Source of the DNA: JACKAF01 sp041391485
GTDB lineage: Bacteria; Bdellovibrionota; FAC87; UBA2466; JACKAF01
Length of the DNA: 64,000 nucleotides
Direction: 5' to 3'
Assembly (NCBI GenBank): GCA_041391485.1
Contig: JAWKNY010000007.1
Coordinates: forward strand, 76,067-140,066
How positions within the stretch are numbered: position 1 is the first letter of the stretch; every line of letters starts with the position of its first letter. Both the position numbers and the translations under genes were made by a program. Shown one piece after another: positions 36,590 to 46,266 of this stretch. The notes below the pieces were generated by a model, which was not told where the DNA came from, did no database searches, and worked only from the letters and a program-made list of their open reading frames with translations.

Positions 36590-37128
36590 CCGCTTCCAGG
36601 GGAAGCCGGCATAGCGTGGTGCGTTGTCGTAAGCCAGGTGGGCCTAACAGAGATGGCTCGCGTGAAGAAAAGGACACAAAATAGAACTGAAGCGAAGGCG
36701 TCAGAAGACGGCACCGTAACCGTCGCTGCCGACCCTGACGAAGATCGCATCCTCGGCTTTTTTCTGAACAGCCGCCGTTGCGACCCAGGCTAGCAGCCCC
36801 AGAACCAAACCGATGGCGTAGCAGCCAAAGTGCTTTGTCCACGCCAGTTCGCTTGTGCGTCTGGCAGATAGAAGGTACCGAAGCCGTTGGCCAAAAGCCG
36901 TTTCCCACCGACGAGCAGAGCTGCATAAACTCCAAACAGCGCGAGCCGAAAACGCCAGCGCGTGTTCCAACCAGTATCTCCGTAGATGGAAAGACCAAAC
37001 AGGCAAAAAGAGCGCATAGTCGCTTTTCTCCTGTTGTCAAACCAGCGGAAGGACGTCCAGGCCAGCAACCTTCCATCTGCCTCGCCACGAGAATCGAGAG
37101 GGAAGCTGCGAAGACGAGCGGAAAGCAA
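36590..37128 (-). pseudogene. Remnant or error-laden membrane protein gene
   Basis: No family recognised. Hydrophobic segments appear in two frames in a row (RFRLALFGVYAALLVGGKRLLANGF from 37128-36790; HFGCYAIGLVLGLLAWVATAAV from the 36701-37006 frame). They suggest a small protein with two or three TM helices that changes frame near 36860. Its place directly after the ECF sigma gene would suit a membrane anti-sigma factor, but nothing in the sequence confirms that. Confidence 0.35.
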
Positions 37129-37158
37129 CGGTTTGCTGTAGTGAATGCTTATGCGCTT

Positions 37159-37797
37159 TTAAGTCCTGCTCAATGACACGGATAACGTCCAACTGAGAAC
37201 GATCGCCATCCTCCTAGACAAGCGAGGGCCAGGGTAAACTACAACTTTTAGCAGCTGCCGCGCGCGGTGCAACGCAGCCACGGCGCCGGTAGAGAGATTA
37301 AGTTCATGCCCGATAGCTTCGATGCTTTTGCCGCCGAAAGCGAGATCCACCACTTGTCGCGCTCTAGCTCGTTCTACTTTTGCGACTTTTTTCTCAAGAT
37401 CAAACGAAGCCATCTGGCTGCGAGATCCCAAACCAACTGAGTCGTCATTCGCCAGTTCCACCTCTTCATGGGAAACCATCTGGCCGCGGCGGTTGCGTGG
37501 CGCCAAAAAATCCACATTAAGGTACGGCGTATATCAGTGGGATACCTGCGGCGCGTAGGGCTGCCGCTTCTGTAGCGTTCGCGACTTGTGTGAATTCGAA
37601 GCAGCACCTGTTGTGTCACTTCGCAACGTCCTCTCTGTTTTAATCCTCGTTGTGCGCGACTTGTCTGTTCGGTTGTTGCAACGATTCGAACAAAGGCTGA
37701 ACGGCGACGGCACTGCCTTGCTGGTAAGCGACGAAAAATCACGTTCATCCCATTGGGCCCGCACTGACCACTCCTCATCGCGGAGCATACCCAGCAC
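37159..37797 (-). pseudogene. ECF-type RNA polymerase sigma factor, frameshifted
   Basis: Region 4 is intact in 37159-37515: ERARARQVVDLAFGGKSIEAIGHELNLSTGAVAALHRARQLLK, a textbook ECF sigma-4 helix-turn-helix. Region 2 lies upstream in other frames (DFSSLTSKAVPSPFSLCSNR, then EVTQQVLLRIHTSRERYRSGSP, the 2.1-2.4 pattern of LTQEVFLRI..). At least three frame shifts separate them. Corrected length is about 200 aa. It follows the spondin-domain gene and precedes a putative membrane protein, an arrangement seen with other ECF sigma/anti-sigma pairs. Confidence 0.72.
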
Positions 37798-37883
37798 GGA
37801 CCTGAAGTCAAACCGTTCAGATATGCGCAGCGAGGCTGGCCCCAGACGGTGCAGAGACCAGCTTCCCGCCAGCTAACACTAGG

Positions 37884-38542
37884 TTAGTGGACGGCTTTAA
37901 CTGAAATGATGGCTGCCGTGCTACCCCAGGCGAACGACTCGGAGCCGTACCGCGCGAGTTCAGGCCGCGATCGTAGCTGATCTTGCCCTCAGCTCCCATC
38001 GTCGGGTGGCCACCGGGTCCGAAGTCCTCCACATTTCCGGTATTCTCTTCCGAGCCGGCGTCCAGATTCACGGCATGAAAGGTGACGCCTCCGTGAGACT
38101 TGGCGACTGTGTACAGCGGGACGGCCCGGCTCGTAATGAAGCTGTCGTTGGACCGGCCGATCATCGCGACCAAGTGCAAGGCGGCGCCTTTGTATAGGTC
38201 CGCTTTGTCTACAGAGATTTCGATTTCCTTGGATTCTCCACTCCGCGTGACGCCGTCTGCTTTTGCAGTGGCGACGACATCGCCTCTACCGGCGAGTTCT
38301 TTCTCAAGGGTTGCCGTGCTCCCTGTTTCAGCCACTTCGGCGATGCCTAGAGGGGCCATCTTTCCGAGTGAGAAATGTGAAGCTCCCTGCGGAAGGACGT
38401 AAGCGAAGTAGGGCGAAAGCACATTGTTGGCCGTTACATTCTGCACGGTGACTTTGAATTTCACCATTTCGGTTGCCGTCCCGACCTGCGTGATAAGCGC
38501 TGCCGCCACGATTGCGATTCCTGACAAAGTAAAACGTTTCAT
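37884..38542 (-). CDS. Spondin-domain secreted protein, one frameshift near the end
   Basis: The signal peptide MKRFTLSGIAIVAAALITQVGTA is followed by a bacterial spondin-N domain: FKVTVQNVTANNVLSPYFAYVLPQGASHFSLGKMAPLGIAEVAETG, then HLVAMIGRSNDSFITSRAVPLY and VNLDAGSEENTGNVEDFGPGG. The sequence as given runs to a stop at 37817. One base over, the family C-terminus ESFAWGSTAAIISVKAVH appears with a stop at 37884, so I place the end there. Such proteins are exported, of unknown ligand. Next in line is an ECF sigma gene, which may control it. Confidence 0.8.
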
Positions 38543-38671
38543 TTTTCTTGCTCCTTATTTGATTGGGTTACGTACCACAACAAACGCACCCTCTAATTCG
38601 TTGAGCGAGCAGATTGGTTACAAAAAAAATGAAATTAATACTGGTGCGGTGCGCCGGGATGGCTCTGGGCG

Positions 38672-39586
38672 TTAAACCTTACCTTTTAGGCGCTGATCGA
38701 GTTCATTGAGGCGGGTGGAGATGTTTTTGTAGAAATCGTAGCGACCCAGCAGGAATTGCAGGAAGTAGTGATCAATGGCTTTTGCGATTCGCAGACCCAG
38801 CAAGCAGGTAACGAGTACCAGAGCCAGTACGATGACGACCTTTTCCGTAGCTTTGGGATCCCCGTGAAAGTAAAGACCGTCCGTGTTCATCCCAAAAAAG
38901 CCTACGATAAGATTCAAGGGGAGAAAGATTCCGGAAATAACCGTTAGGGCGAGAATCGTCTTATTGAGGCGATCGCCTTTGATCGAGTCATAGTAATTGT
39001 GCAAGCTGTCCAAACGTGTGGAGAGCGTAAGAGCGTTGTTGGCTTGGAACTGGATTCCTTCTTCAATATCCTTGAACTCGTCCTTCAAATCCTTGAGAAG
39101 AGGATCGGATTTTTTTAGAAACTCTTTAAAGACTACGAGATTCCGGCTGCAGTAGTTCTCAACGCGGGAAAGATCCTTTTTCAAATCGAACCACATATCG
39201 AGAAAGTAACCGGGGATTGAACGATTAAAGAGATCGTCTTCCAGCTTTTCGATTTGATCAGCGTAACCAGTCACAATACGCTGATTGCCGAAGTAGGCTT
39301 TCTCTAGAACTCGTAGAAGCTGATCGTAGCCCTTGGTAAATTTCTTAAAGGTTCCCAATTCACGATCATAAAAATAGACTGAGTTCGCCTTCAGTAAGAA
39401 AAAGTCTGAAACAAATGACAGGGATTGCTTCTCAAGCACCATCTTGCGGACGATCAGTATCTTAAAGTCGTCGTAATCTTCGTAAACGGAGAAGCCGTCT
39501 GTGGGGGCTAAAAGCTCGGCGATTTCATCGTGGCTGTGCGGTACCACATCTTCAAGGGTGAGCTGCTTTTTTGCGACCTCCGCCAT
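38672..39586 (-). CDS. CorA family magnesium/cobalt transporter
   Basis: The 304-aa protein has a long soluble N-terminal funnel domain (many charged helices, e.g. GYADQIEKLEDDLFNRSIPGYFLDMWFDLKKDLSRVENY). Two C-terminal TM helices follow, with the selectivity motif in GIFLPLNLIVGFFGMNTDGL, and then VVIVLALVLVTCLLGL. The usual acidic MPEL loop after GMN is here DGLYFHGDPKA, seen in divergent CorA homologues. It forms a pentameric Mg2+ (or Co2+) channel. The reading frame is complete and ends in a basic tail. Confidence 0.88.
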   Translation of the reverse strand: MAEVAKKQLTLEDVVPHSHDEIAELLAPTDGFSVYEDYDDFKILIVRKMVLEKQSLSFVSDFFLLKANSVYFYDRELGTFKKFTKGYDQLLRVLEKAYFGNQRIVTGYADQIEKLEDDLFNRSIPGYFLDMWFDLKKDLSRVENYCSRNLVVFKEFLKKSDPLLKDLKDEFKDIEEGIQFQANNALTLSTRLDSLHNYYDSIKGDRLNKTILALTVISGIFLPLNLIVGFFGMNTDGLYFHGDPKATEKVVIVLALVLVTCLLGLRIAKAIDHYFLQFLLGRYDFYKNISTRLNELDQRLKGKV

Positions 39587-39723
39587 AGCAGAATTTTACC
39601 ACAGCCCCTACTGTTCCCCGTAGCTTTGCGTTTTTTGCGGGGAAGGCGACGAATTGTGTACGGATCGTAACGAGGCAAACCCATCCCTTGTGTTTCTTTT
39701 TCAGTGTGCTAAACCTCTCACCC

Positions 39724-40782
39724 GTGGTGCGGAACGTCGTTATTATTCTAACTCTCTTCTTTTGTGGGCTCTCATTCGCCTGCCGCGACGAAGTGGCGGA
39801 CGAGAAGGAGCGTGTTGCTTTTCGCGCGTTGGCCTCCGACGTCACCCATCTGGCGCATGGCTGGGATGCCGCTTTCAAAAGACTCAAGGAAACGGGAGTC
39901 ATCAAATCTGAAGAAAGCATTCTGATCGCCCCGCGGCACCTGGAAGGCGGGCATTACGGTACCGTGGAGCAACTCAGTGCCGCGTTCCAGTTTCTGGGAA
40001 AACACGTAGGCGGCCAGGTCTACCTCCAGTCGGCTATCCGGATAAGTCACTGGCTAGCGGGCGACTGGGGTATGGATCCTTCCGTTGTTTTTGCCGCGCT
40101 GGTGAACCGCCGCCCCACTTTTGGTTTCCGCTCGGCGCAGGGAGGGGCCCTTTTAGTCGACTCCGCCCGCCCTGGAGCCAAGCCCGTTGAGTCTCCGGCG
40201 GCTGACGTCTTGTCCGGAATGCTCTATTCCCGCTTTCCCGCCTTCGGGGAAATCGACTCCAATCTGATCGAGTACCGAGAGTTACCGCTGGCCGTAGAGC
40301 AGGTTTTGAGCGGCCTTTTCTACACCGGCATGCACGCGCAGATGACGTACGTAGTGGGTACCAAGGGTTACGATTCCCAGGTCCTAGCGATCTTTCGCGT
40401 GCGCGCACTGATGTTTGGAAACATTGGGGCCATCAAGAAAAAGCCCACCTTTACAACAGCGGAATGGAAGACGCCTCCTTTTGTAACGGGTCCCAGCCCG
40501 CATGTAATTCGTTGCGATTATTCCAAACGCGCGCCGCACGCTTTTGTGCTTCCACACCCTGGCGGCACGTCGGGCCAGCACGCCGTGGCGCTACTTTCCG
40601 CAGATGGGGTTCCCGTCGGCGGGGCCTACGCGATTGGGGAAAAAAGCGCGGGAGAGCTTCGGCGGCTGATGGACGCCTATATGGGCGTGATGGGACCCAC
40701 GCTCTATGCGAACGGCAGCATCCTTAGGGCGGCGGCCCAGAATGCCTTTCTGGAGATTGAGGGGCAGGTCTCGGACAATTAG
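39724..40782 (+). CDS. Hypothetical secreted protein
   Basis: No family recognised. I take GTG 39724 (or 39727), giving a signal peptide VRNVVIILTLFFCGLSFACRDE; a Cys follows the hydrophobic run, so a lipoprotein is possible. The mature region of about 330 aa contains RHLEGGHYGTVEQLSAAFQFLGKHVGGQVYLQSAIRISHWL and a C-terminal helix pair. A TTG-started longer reading (39688) lacks support. It is followed 44 nt later by another secreted unknown on the same strand, so the two probably form an operon. Confidence 0.68.
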   Translation: MVRNVVIILTLFFCGLSFACRDEVADEKERVAFRALASDVTHLAHGWDAAFKRLKETGVIKSEESILIAPRHLEGGHYGTVEQLSAAFQFLGKHVGGQVYLQSAIRISHWLAGDWGMDPSVVFAALVNRRPTFGFRSAQGGALLVDSARPGAKPVESPAADVLSGMLYSRFPAFGEIDSNLIEYRELPLAVEQVLSGLFYTGMHAQMTYVVGTKGYDSQVLAIFRVRALMFGNIGAIKKKPTFTTAEWKTPPFVTGPSPHVIRCDYSKRAPHAFVLPHPGGTSGQHAVALLSADGVPVGGAYAIGEKSAGELRRLMDAYMGVMGPTLYANGSILRAAAQNAFLEIEGQVSDN

Positions 40783-40826
40783 CCCGCCGCTTGATCTGGC
40801 GGTCTGTTTTGCGATAAAAGGCCGCC

Positions 40827-41756
40827 ATGATGAGATTCCCGGTCTACTCTCTATTCCTGTGTCTTTTAGCGAGTGCGGCCCATGCCGGCCCAGGCCCTAC
40901 GCGGGTGCGTGCGCACCGGTCCCTCATGGCAGAGCCCCGCTGCCCGGCCCTCATTCAGGCAACCACAAATGCCATCCAGGCTTTTGACTGCAGAAATGGC
41001 GTCGCCCGCCTAGGCTATGCGGACGTCTTGGAGCAGTTGATTGCGGAGGCGAGCACCCCGCAAAACGGAAAAACGGCGGTAGAGGGACTCGAAAAAGTTA
41101 AAGCTGTCGCTGACAGCTTTCCGGCCACCCGCTACGCGCATTGGTTTTTGAAGGGCCTTCTAAGGGAGAAAATGCTCGCGATTTGCATTTTGCCCCCAAA
41201 CTCCACCTTGGGCCAGGTTGCCGCCAACCACTGCGCCTTCGCCGGCCGGGGTGAAGAAGCCGTGATGCTCACACCGGTGCCCCTACCCGGTAGCGATGGG
41301 ATCGAGTGGGCGAGTTCTTTTTTCTCGACGGTGGGCATGGTTGCGGGCGAACGCTTTGTAATGGATTGGGCCAAGCACAGCTACTCGATGCGAAATTTGA
41401 GTGGGGGAAGATCGATCGATCCCTATTATGACCTTTTTGTTTCGGCCCACTACAGAGGGCAATACCCCCCGCCGCGAGGTACGGTGAAGCAGGGATTTGC
41501 TCGGGTCGTGATGCAGATGTTCCAGGCAATGGTCGCGCTGGAACTGTCCGCGCATTTTTTTCCGGATCAGGTGGAAGAAGATAACCGGAGATTTGGTGAA
41601 ACCGACTACGCGCTGCTAACGCGCGGCCCGAACTCACGCGAAACCAAAGCCATCGTGGAACAGCTAGAAATCAACGCCGATAATTACGCGCGCAAAGCGG
41701 AAGAGATGATCTACAAGATGAACGAAGCGGCTCGCAATCAAATCGAAAGCAACTAA
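40827..41756 (+). CDS. Hypothetical secreted protein
   Basis: The 309-aa protein has a signal peptide (MMRFPVYSLFLCLLASAAHA) and a mainly helical mature chain with four cysteines (PRCPALIQ, FDCRNGV, AICILPPN, NHCAFAG). No domain recognised. It follows the 39724 gene co-directionally. Its stop shares CTAA with the stop of the convergent DUF4442 gene. Confidence 0.72.
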   Translation: MMRFPVYSLFLCLLASAAHAGPGPTRVRAHRSLMAEPRCPALIQATTNAIQAFDCRNGVARLGYADVLEQLIAEASTPQNGKTAVEGLEKVKAVADSFPATRYAHWFLKGLLREKMLAICILPPNSTLGQVAANHCAFAGRGEEAVMLTPVPLPGSDGIEWASSFFSTVGMVAGERFVMDWAKHSYSMRNLSGGRSIDPYYDLFVSAHYRGQYPPPRGTVKQGFARVVMQMFQAMVALELSAHFFPDQVEEDNRRFGETDYALLTRGPNSRETKAIVEQLEINADNYARKAEEMIYKMNEAARNQIESN

Positions 41757-42226
41757 CCCACATCTTTTAAAGCCTCTCGTTTACGATCTTTGCGTCGAAT
41801 GTAGAGAGTTTTCTCGACCTCGGCGACGACTTCTCCCGCTTCATCGATGACCTCGATGACGAAGGTGGGCTCTACCTTGTACTGGGAATCGGCTTGTTCG
41901 CGGAGGCTTTTCAGTTGTTCCGGAGTGATTTCGAAATGCGCCTGGACGCTACCTTTACCCGGTTTTTTGAAACGGATGGTCGCGGCTTTATCCCAAACGA
42001 TGTACTGTTTGCCAAGGTTTTCAAGCAGGATGAGCATCATGAACGGATCGGTCATCGCGTAAAGCGAACCGCCGAAGTGGGTGCCCACGTAATTGCTGTT
42101 CCAGGGGCGGAGTTTTAGTTCCACATCTAGCGACGTAAAATCCGCAGCCACATTTTTCACGCGAATACCGGCTCCCAGAAAGGGGGGCCAGTACGTCATA
42201 AACTTGATAACCCATGCACTCTTCAT
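41753..42226 (-). CDS. DUF4442 hotdog-fold thioesterase-like protein
   Basis: The 157-aa protein shows the DUF4442 hotdog pattern: FLGAGIRVKNVAADFTSLDVELKLRPWNSNYVGTHFGGSLYAMTDPFMMLILLENLG, with the central helix after THFGGSLY, and then AATIRFKKPGKGSVQAHFEI. Hotdog proteins of this group are thought to hydrolyse acyl-CoA thioesters; no substrate is known. A TetR gene lies just upstream on the same strand and may co-regulate it. Confidence 0.88.
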   Translation of the reverse strand: MKSAWVIKFMTYWPPFLGAGIRVKNVAADFTSLDVELKLRPWNSNYVGTHFGGSLYAMTDPFMMLILLENLGKQYIVWDKAATIRFKKPGKGSVQAHFEITPEQLKSLREQADSQYKVEPTFVIEVIDEAGEVVAEVEKTLYIRRKDRKREALKDVG

Positions 42227-42250
42227 TTAGAAAGCTTAGCACATTGCGTG

Positions 42251-42862
42251 TTAGGCTTCAGGCAGCCCCGTTCGCCCCACTACGAGACCGTTGACGCAGA
42301 GTTGAAGAAGCTTGAAGTAGTGATCAATAGGCGTACTTCGAGAGCGCGAGTAATAGTAGGTCACAATAACGCCGGTCAAGGCTTGGTGGATGGATGCCGC
42401 TACCAGAGCGGGGTTTCCTACGGTGCAGACTTCCCCTGAATCGATCGCGTTTTCCAAGCAGCGGTGGATTCGTGTTTGTCCGTTCTCTAAAGTTTGATTG
42501 ATAAGATTTCGCATCGGGGCACTACTTTGGGCACGGACCATACTCAGAAGAAGTACGCCCACTTGATCGGGGTGCTTCTTTGCCCAGAGCAAGTTGCCAC
42601 GCAGGTGCTCCATGAGTTCTTCTACGCCCGATTTGGGCTTCACCTTGTCCAAGTGAAGCGTCACCGTTTCGTGATTTACGCGTACGATGTAGTGAATGAG
42701 CGAATCAAAAAGTAGCTGTTGTTTTGGGAAATAATAAAAAATTCCGGACTGGGCTACGCCCAGATGATCCGCGACAGTTTGGGCGTTGGTGCGCTCAATC
42801 CCATACTTTCCGATGCAGTGTATGGTGGCTTTTAGGATCCGTTCTTCCTTACTCAGTGACAC
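42251..42862 (-). CDS. TetR/AcrR family transcriptional regulator
   Basis: The N-terminal HTH reads KEERILKATIHCIGKYGIERTNAQTVADHLGVAQSGIFYYFPKQQLLFDSLI, a canonical TetR domain. The C-terminal 130 residues are helical and hydrophobic, with a pocket typical of lipid/acyl-CoA sensors. It overlaps the end of the upstream secreted-protein gene by 14 nt and lies 24 nt before the DUF4442 gene, so the three form one transcript. A fatty-acyl ligand would fit the context but is only a guess. Confidence 0.88.
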   Translation of the reverse strand: MSLSKEERILKATIHCIGKYGIERTNAQTVADHLGVAQSGIFYYFPKQQLLFDSLIHYIVRVNHETVTLHLDKVKPKSGVEELMEHLRGNLLWAKKHPDQVGVLLLSMVRAQSSAPMRNLINQTLENGQTRIHRCLENAIDSGEVCTVGNPALVAASIHQALTGVIVTYYYSRSRSTPIDHYFKLLQLCVNGLVVGRTGLPEA

Positions 42863-44308
42863 CGAGGGTCTCCTTCAACTTTGAAATATAGTCCTGCTGC
42901 TCCCCACTCAAGTGCTCCGGCGTTTTTAGTTGGTAGTCGCTGATGCGGTTCAAAAATCTGTCGGTCGGGTTACGCATTACGTTCGCCCCATTTGGCAAGC
43001 CAAACACATACGGGGGGCTGCCCAGAGTGTCAAAGCCGAGATTGGTGTACATCCGCTTTAGAGGATCCAGGGGAGGCGAGCCGGGCGGCTCCTCCCGAGG
43101 CCCACGTTCGGCCTCCCGTTCTCGGACTACCGTTTCTACCAGATCTCGCAGCCAGCCATAACCGGGTGCTACGTGAAAGACTTCGTATTCCGGGTGCGGA
43201 CCGGGCCCTCGGGGGTCCACAGGTTTGGGGGCGAGCAGGTAGAGCTGGCGGATCGGGCGCGTGCGCAGCAAGACACTCAGGCCATAATACAAATGGGCTT
43301 TTACCGCCGGTGGCGCGTGTTCGGGAATGTTGAACCTCCCTAGCTCGGCAATCTCCAGCGCTCCAGGGGGGATGTGGCGCGTTCTAAAATCGTGGAGGGC
43401 TTTTAAGTGCTTCGTCACGTCTTTGGTCCTAAAGGACTCAATGACGTTCACCATGTAGATCTGGTGGCGGAGCATGAAAGGCTCGCCCAAAAAACCAGCG
43501 AAGTCGGGATTCTTTTCCAAATCGTAGCGCTCCGCTTGGTGCTCGGGTACGAGGGTATTGGTAAGGGCTTCCAAGGGAAGCGCTCCCCAATGATCCAAAG
43601 AACTTTTTAAACTGAAGTACCCTTCCAGCGCGACATCGGCTTGAAACGGGGTGAGTTGTCGAGGGAGCCGGTAGCTGGCCCAAAAATAATCGACGAGCGG
43701 GCTTTCAAAGGAAAACCTCGGAAACGGACCGTCCGGGGTCATCTCGCGATCAAAAAATGTGATTTTTACTGTCGCTCTTTTGACTTCTCCTTTTTCGTCT
43801 TTCCACTCCGCAATGACCCAGCCGGAGTCGGGAATACTGGTGTGATCCCCTCGAAACATTTGTTGCACCAGGATGGGGTGGAGGTGGAGTTCGCGCCCCA
43901 TGCGATCGGTTAAGGGTTCGAGGTTCTCATGGACTGCCGCCCAAAGCGGAAACGAAGGCACAAAGAGAAAATCCTGTCCCCAGCCACCGGACAACCGTAC
44001 CGAGGTATTGGCCGCACCGGAGGGCACGTTCATGCCTTTCATGAGGGCTACCACTTCCGGGTGGTCGTTAAGCAGTTGGTAGCGCTTCCGCACGAGGTCC
44101 ACGTTGAGGCCGTGGTAATGGGGGATTCGGTTCACCCAGTTGCGAAAGGCCCGCTCGGAATCGAAGTTTCGGTCCTGCCCCCAGCATAGAGCTGCGCCAC
44201 CATTTCCGCGGGGCACGGGCCCGACGGAGTGAACCAGTCTCGCCAGCCGGCCCGGGCCGACAGCGGGATCGCCAGACTCAGGGTTATGAACGCTAATACC
44301 GCACGCAC
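42849..44308 (-). CDS. Large secreted protein of unknown function, frameshift near N-terminus
   Basis: The long frame (493 aa from 44330) lacks a signal peptide. In the next frame GTG 44308 starts VRAVLAFITLSLAIPLSARAGWRDWF, an excellent signal peptide that joins the long frame with a 1-nt change in the GGGGGC run near 44180 (QLYAGG / QDRNFD). The mature region of about 450 aa is rich in aromatic residues and Pro. Motifs such as FLFVPSFPLWAAVHENLEPL and GWVIAEWKDEKGEVKRATVKITFFD suggest a globular periplasmic enzyme or binding protein. No family recognised. It is followed by tetR and DUF4442 genes. Confidence 0.72.
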
Positions 44309-44569
44309 CCCTTGCTATAACACACCGCAAAAAGCCTAGGGGGACCTAAGATGGCTAATATGGTAACGGATGTGATATCAGTAGCTTATGATTTCAAGTT
44401 GAGTAGGCACTCAAAAATATTGACGCCTAGCGCCAGGCCGCTTAACCGATAGAAACCGGTCGCAGCGGCACGATGGGACGCCGCCTAAGTTTTCCGATCG
44501 AGGCAGGAGTGCAGGCTTTCCCGCACTGGAGAGCGAGCCCTTTTGCCTGCAGTCGCTGCGGACCGGTAA
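44309..44569 (-). other. Intergenic region with hairpins between bcp and the 42849-44308 gene
   Basis: About 260 nt without a convincing reading frame. On the minus strand it can form a nested stem CCGCT/AGCGG enclosing ACCG/CGGT (44445-44480), and a further GC-rich stem lies closer to bcp. It could hold the bcp terminator and the promoter of the secreted-protein operon. I see no match to a riboswitch core that I know. Confidence 0.4.
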
Positions 44570-45033
44570 CTACGGCTTCGCGCTTAGAACTTCCAAGACC
44601 GCTTCGGCGTGGCCTTTCACTCGCACCTTAGGGAAGATCTTTTGATTTTCCCATCCGGTCCGATCACCACCGTCGTGCGTTCGATTCCCATGAACTTTCT
44701 TCCGTACAAGGTCTTTTGTTTCCATACTCCGTACTTGTTGCAGACCTCGCCCTTTTCATCCGAGAGCAGCGGAAATGGAAGCTCGTACTTCTCTCGAAAC
44801 TTGGCGTGCTTTTCTACGGGGTCGCGGCTGATGCCCAGCACCATAGCCTTTTTCTTTTTGATCGTAGGGAATTGATCGCGGAAGTCGCAAGCTTCCTGCG
44901 TGCACCCTCCCGTAAAGTCCTTTGGATAGAAATAAAGAACTACGCTCTTCCCCTTAAAAGAAGACAGTGAAACTTTTTTTCCAGAATCGTCCTTTAGGCT
45001 GAACGCTGGGGCCTTTTTACCTTCTTCAATCAC
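44570..45033 (-). CDS. bcp: Thioredoxin-dependent thiol peroxidase (Bcp/PrxQ), frameshift near end
   Basis: It reduces H2O2 and organic peroxides in the cytosol using thioredoxin. GTG 45033 is chosen because of GGAGGAGAG just upstream. Motifs: FSLKDDSGKKVSLSSFKGKSVVLYFYPKDFTGGCTQEACDFRD, with peroxidatic Cys44 and resolving Cys49 in the TxxCTxExxxF context, and GIERTTVVIGPDGKI. The given frame ends at 44617 (KRSSLRCE). One base over in the AAAA run it reads KIFPKVRVKGHAEAVLEVL, the normal Bcp C-terminus, and stops at 44570. Confidence 0.9.
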
Positions 45034-45200
45034 GAGTGCTCTCCTCCAAAAAAGTTCTCTGACATTACCACGCGGCAAAGAGAAGGCAACGGCGCGTCCT
45101 ACTCGACGGTCATTAACTTTAAGTATCGCACCCATAACCTAATACAAATGGTTCGTGCTCCGGTGAAGGGCTAGAGTGGATCTTGGGTAGGGGGCCAGAG

Positions 45201-46266
45201 ATGCAGTCCGAAATAGAAAAGAATTTTCCTAGAATTCAAAACCTCGTTCATCGAACACCGCTTGTGGAAGCGCCAACGCCAGTGCACGCGCTGTCGGGGT
45301 TAGGAAAGTATTGGGGCCACCCTTCCTTGTATGTGAAGCGAGAAGATCAAACCCACTCGATCTACGGCGGTAACAAGGTGCGTAATCTTGAGTTTGTATT
45401 GGGGGAGGCAAAAGCTCGGGGCGCAAGAAACGTCCTGACGCTGGTGCCCTACGGCTCGAATTTTACGGCGGCCCTCGCGCTTCACGGAAAACGTTTGGGC
45501 TTGGGTGTTCAACTCACGCAGTTCGTGGCGCAACGAAATCCCCAGATAGAAAAGCACGTGGAGTTTTGTGAGGACCAAGAGGCCAGCATCATCAACTACA
45601 CGGGAACATCCGGCCCTGTCTTCGCTGGTCTCAAAGCGAGCACGCAGCTACTCGGTAGTCGCTTCGGAGGCCCGCAGTATTACTGGATTACTCCCGGGGC
45701 CTCCAGCCTCCTCGGTGCTCTGGGGCACGCCAACGCTTATCTGGAGTTTTTGTCCCAACGGCGCGAGCAGGGAATTCCCGATCCCGATTTTGTCGTCGTG
45801 GGAACGGGGACCTGTGGCACGCTAGCCGGTTTGGTGGCTGGCGCCATCGTGTCCGGGTCCCAAACCCAGTTCATTGGGGTTCGCTGCGCGGAAAAAATTG
45901 TTTGTTACCCCGGTCGCGTGCGCCGACTGGCGGCCAAGGTCGTGCGGTATTTGACAGGGAAAAACCCGACTACGGCGCTGCCTTTTAAGATCGTCGATGT
46001 TCCCAGTTCGACGGGGTACGCCGTCCCCTGTCCGGAGTCCTTTGAGGTGATGCGCACGTTCTCTGAACTTGAGGGCATCTCACTTGATACGACGTATACC
46101 GCAAGGTGGGGCTCTTTTGGAGCAGGCTTTAACGTCGAACGAGTTTAGCGGGAGGCATGTTCTCTATTGGCATACGTACTGTCCCAACGTTCAAAACTGG
46201 AACGCCGAATCCATTGACCGTGTGCTCATAAAAAGATCTCAAGGGGTAGCTCATGCCGTTGCCTAA
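45201..46266 (+). CDS. PLP-dependent D-cysteine desulfhydrase / ACC deaminase family, one frameshift
   Basis: It is a fold-type II PLP enzyme. Motifs: PLVEAPTPVHALSGLGKYWGHPSLYVKREDQTHSIYGGNKVRNLEF, with the Schiff-base Lys59 in GGNKVRNLEF, the SNFTAALALHGKRLGL ligand loop and GTGTCGTLAGLVAG for phosphate binding. The first frame stops at 46148 inside the C-terminal domain. One base over from about 46105 it continues GALLEQALTSNEFSGRHVLYWHTYCP to 46266, giving about 355 aa. It acts on D-cysteine or 1-aminocyclopropane carboxylate; sequence alone does not decide. The stop overlaps the next gene. Confidence 0.85.

Noticed and set aside
36357..37088. 243-aa minus-strand ORF as a gene in its own right
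   Set aside because: Different parts of it correspond to different frames of two neighbouring genes (membrane protein and UbiE-like methyltransferase). It only stays open by chance.
32782..38542. Horizontally acquired or degenerating island
   Set aside because: The breaks are single-base shifts with conserved motifs on both sides, the LysR gene inside the strip is intact, and no integrase, transposase, tRNA or flanking repeat is seen. Sequence error explains it more simply.
44309..44569. Possible riboswitch (GGGACGCCGCC and nested stems recall a c-di-GMP aptamer)
   Set aside because: The conserved core and second stem of that aptamer are not present in order on either strand. I list only an unassigned structured intergenic region.
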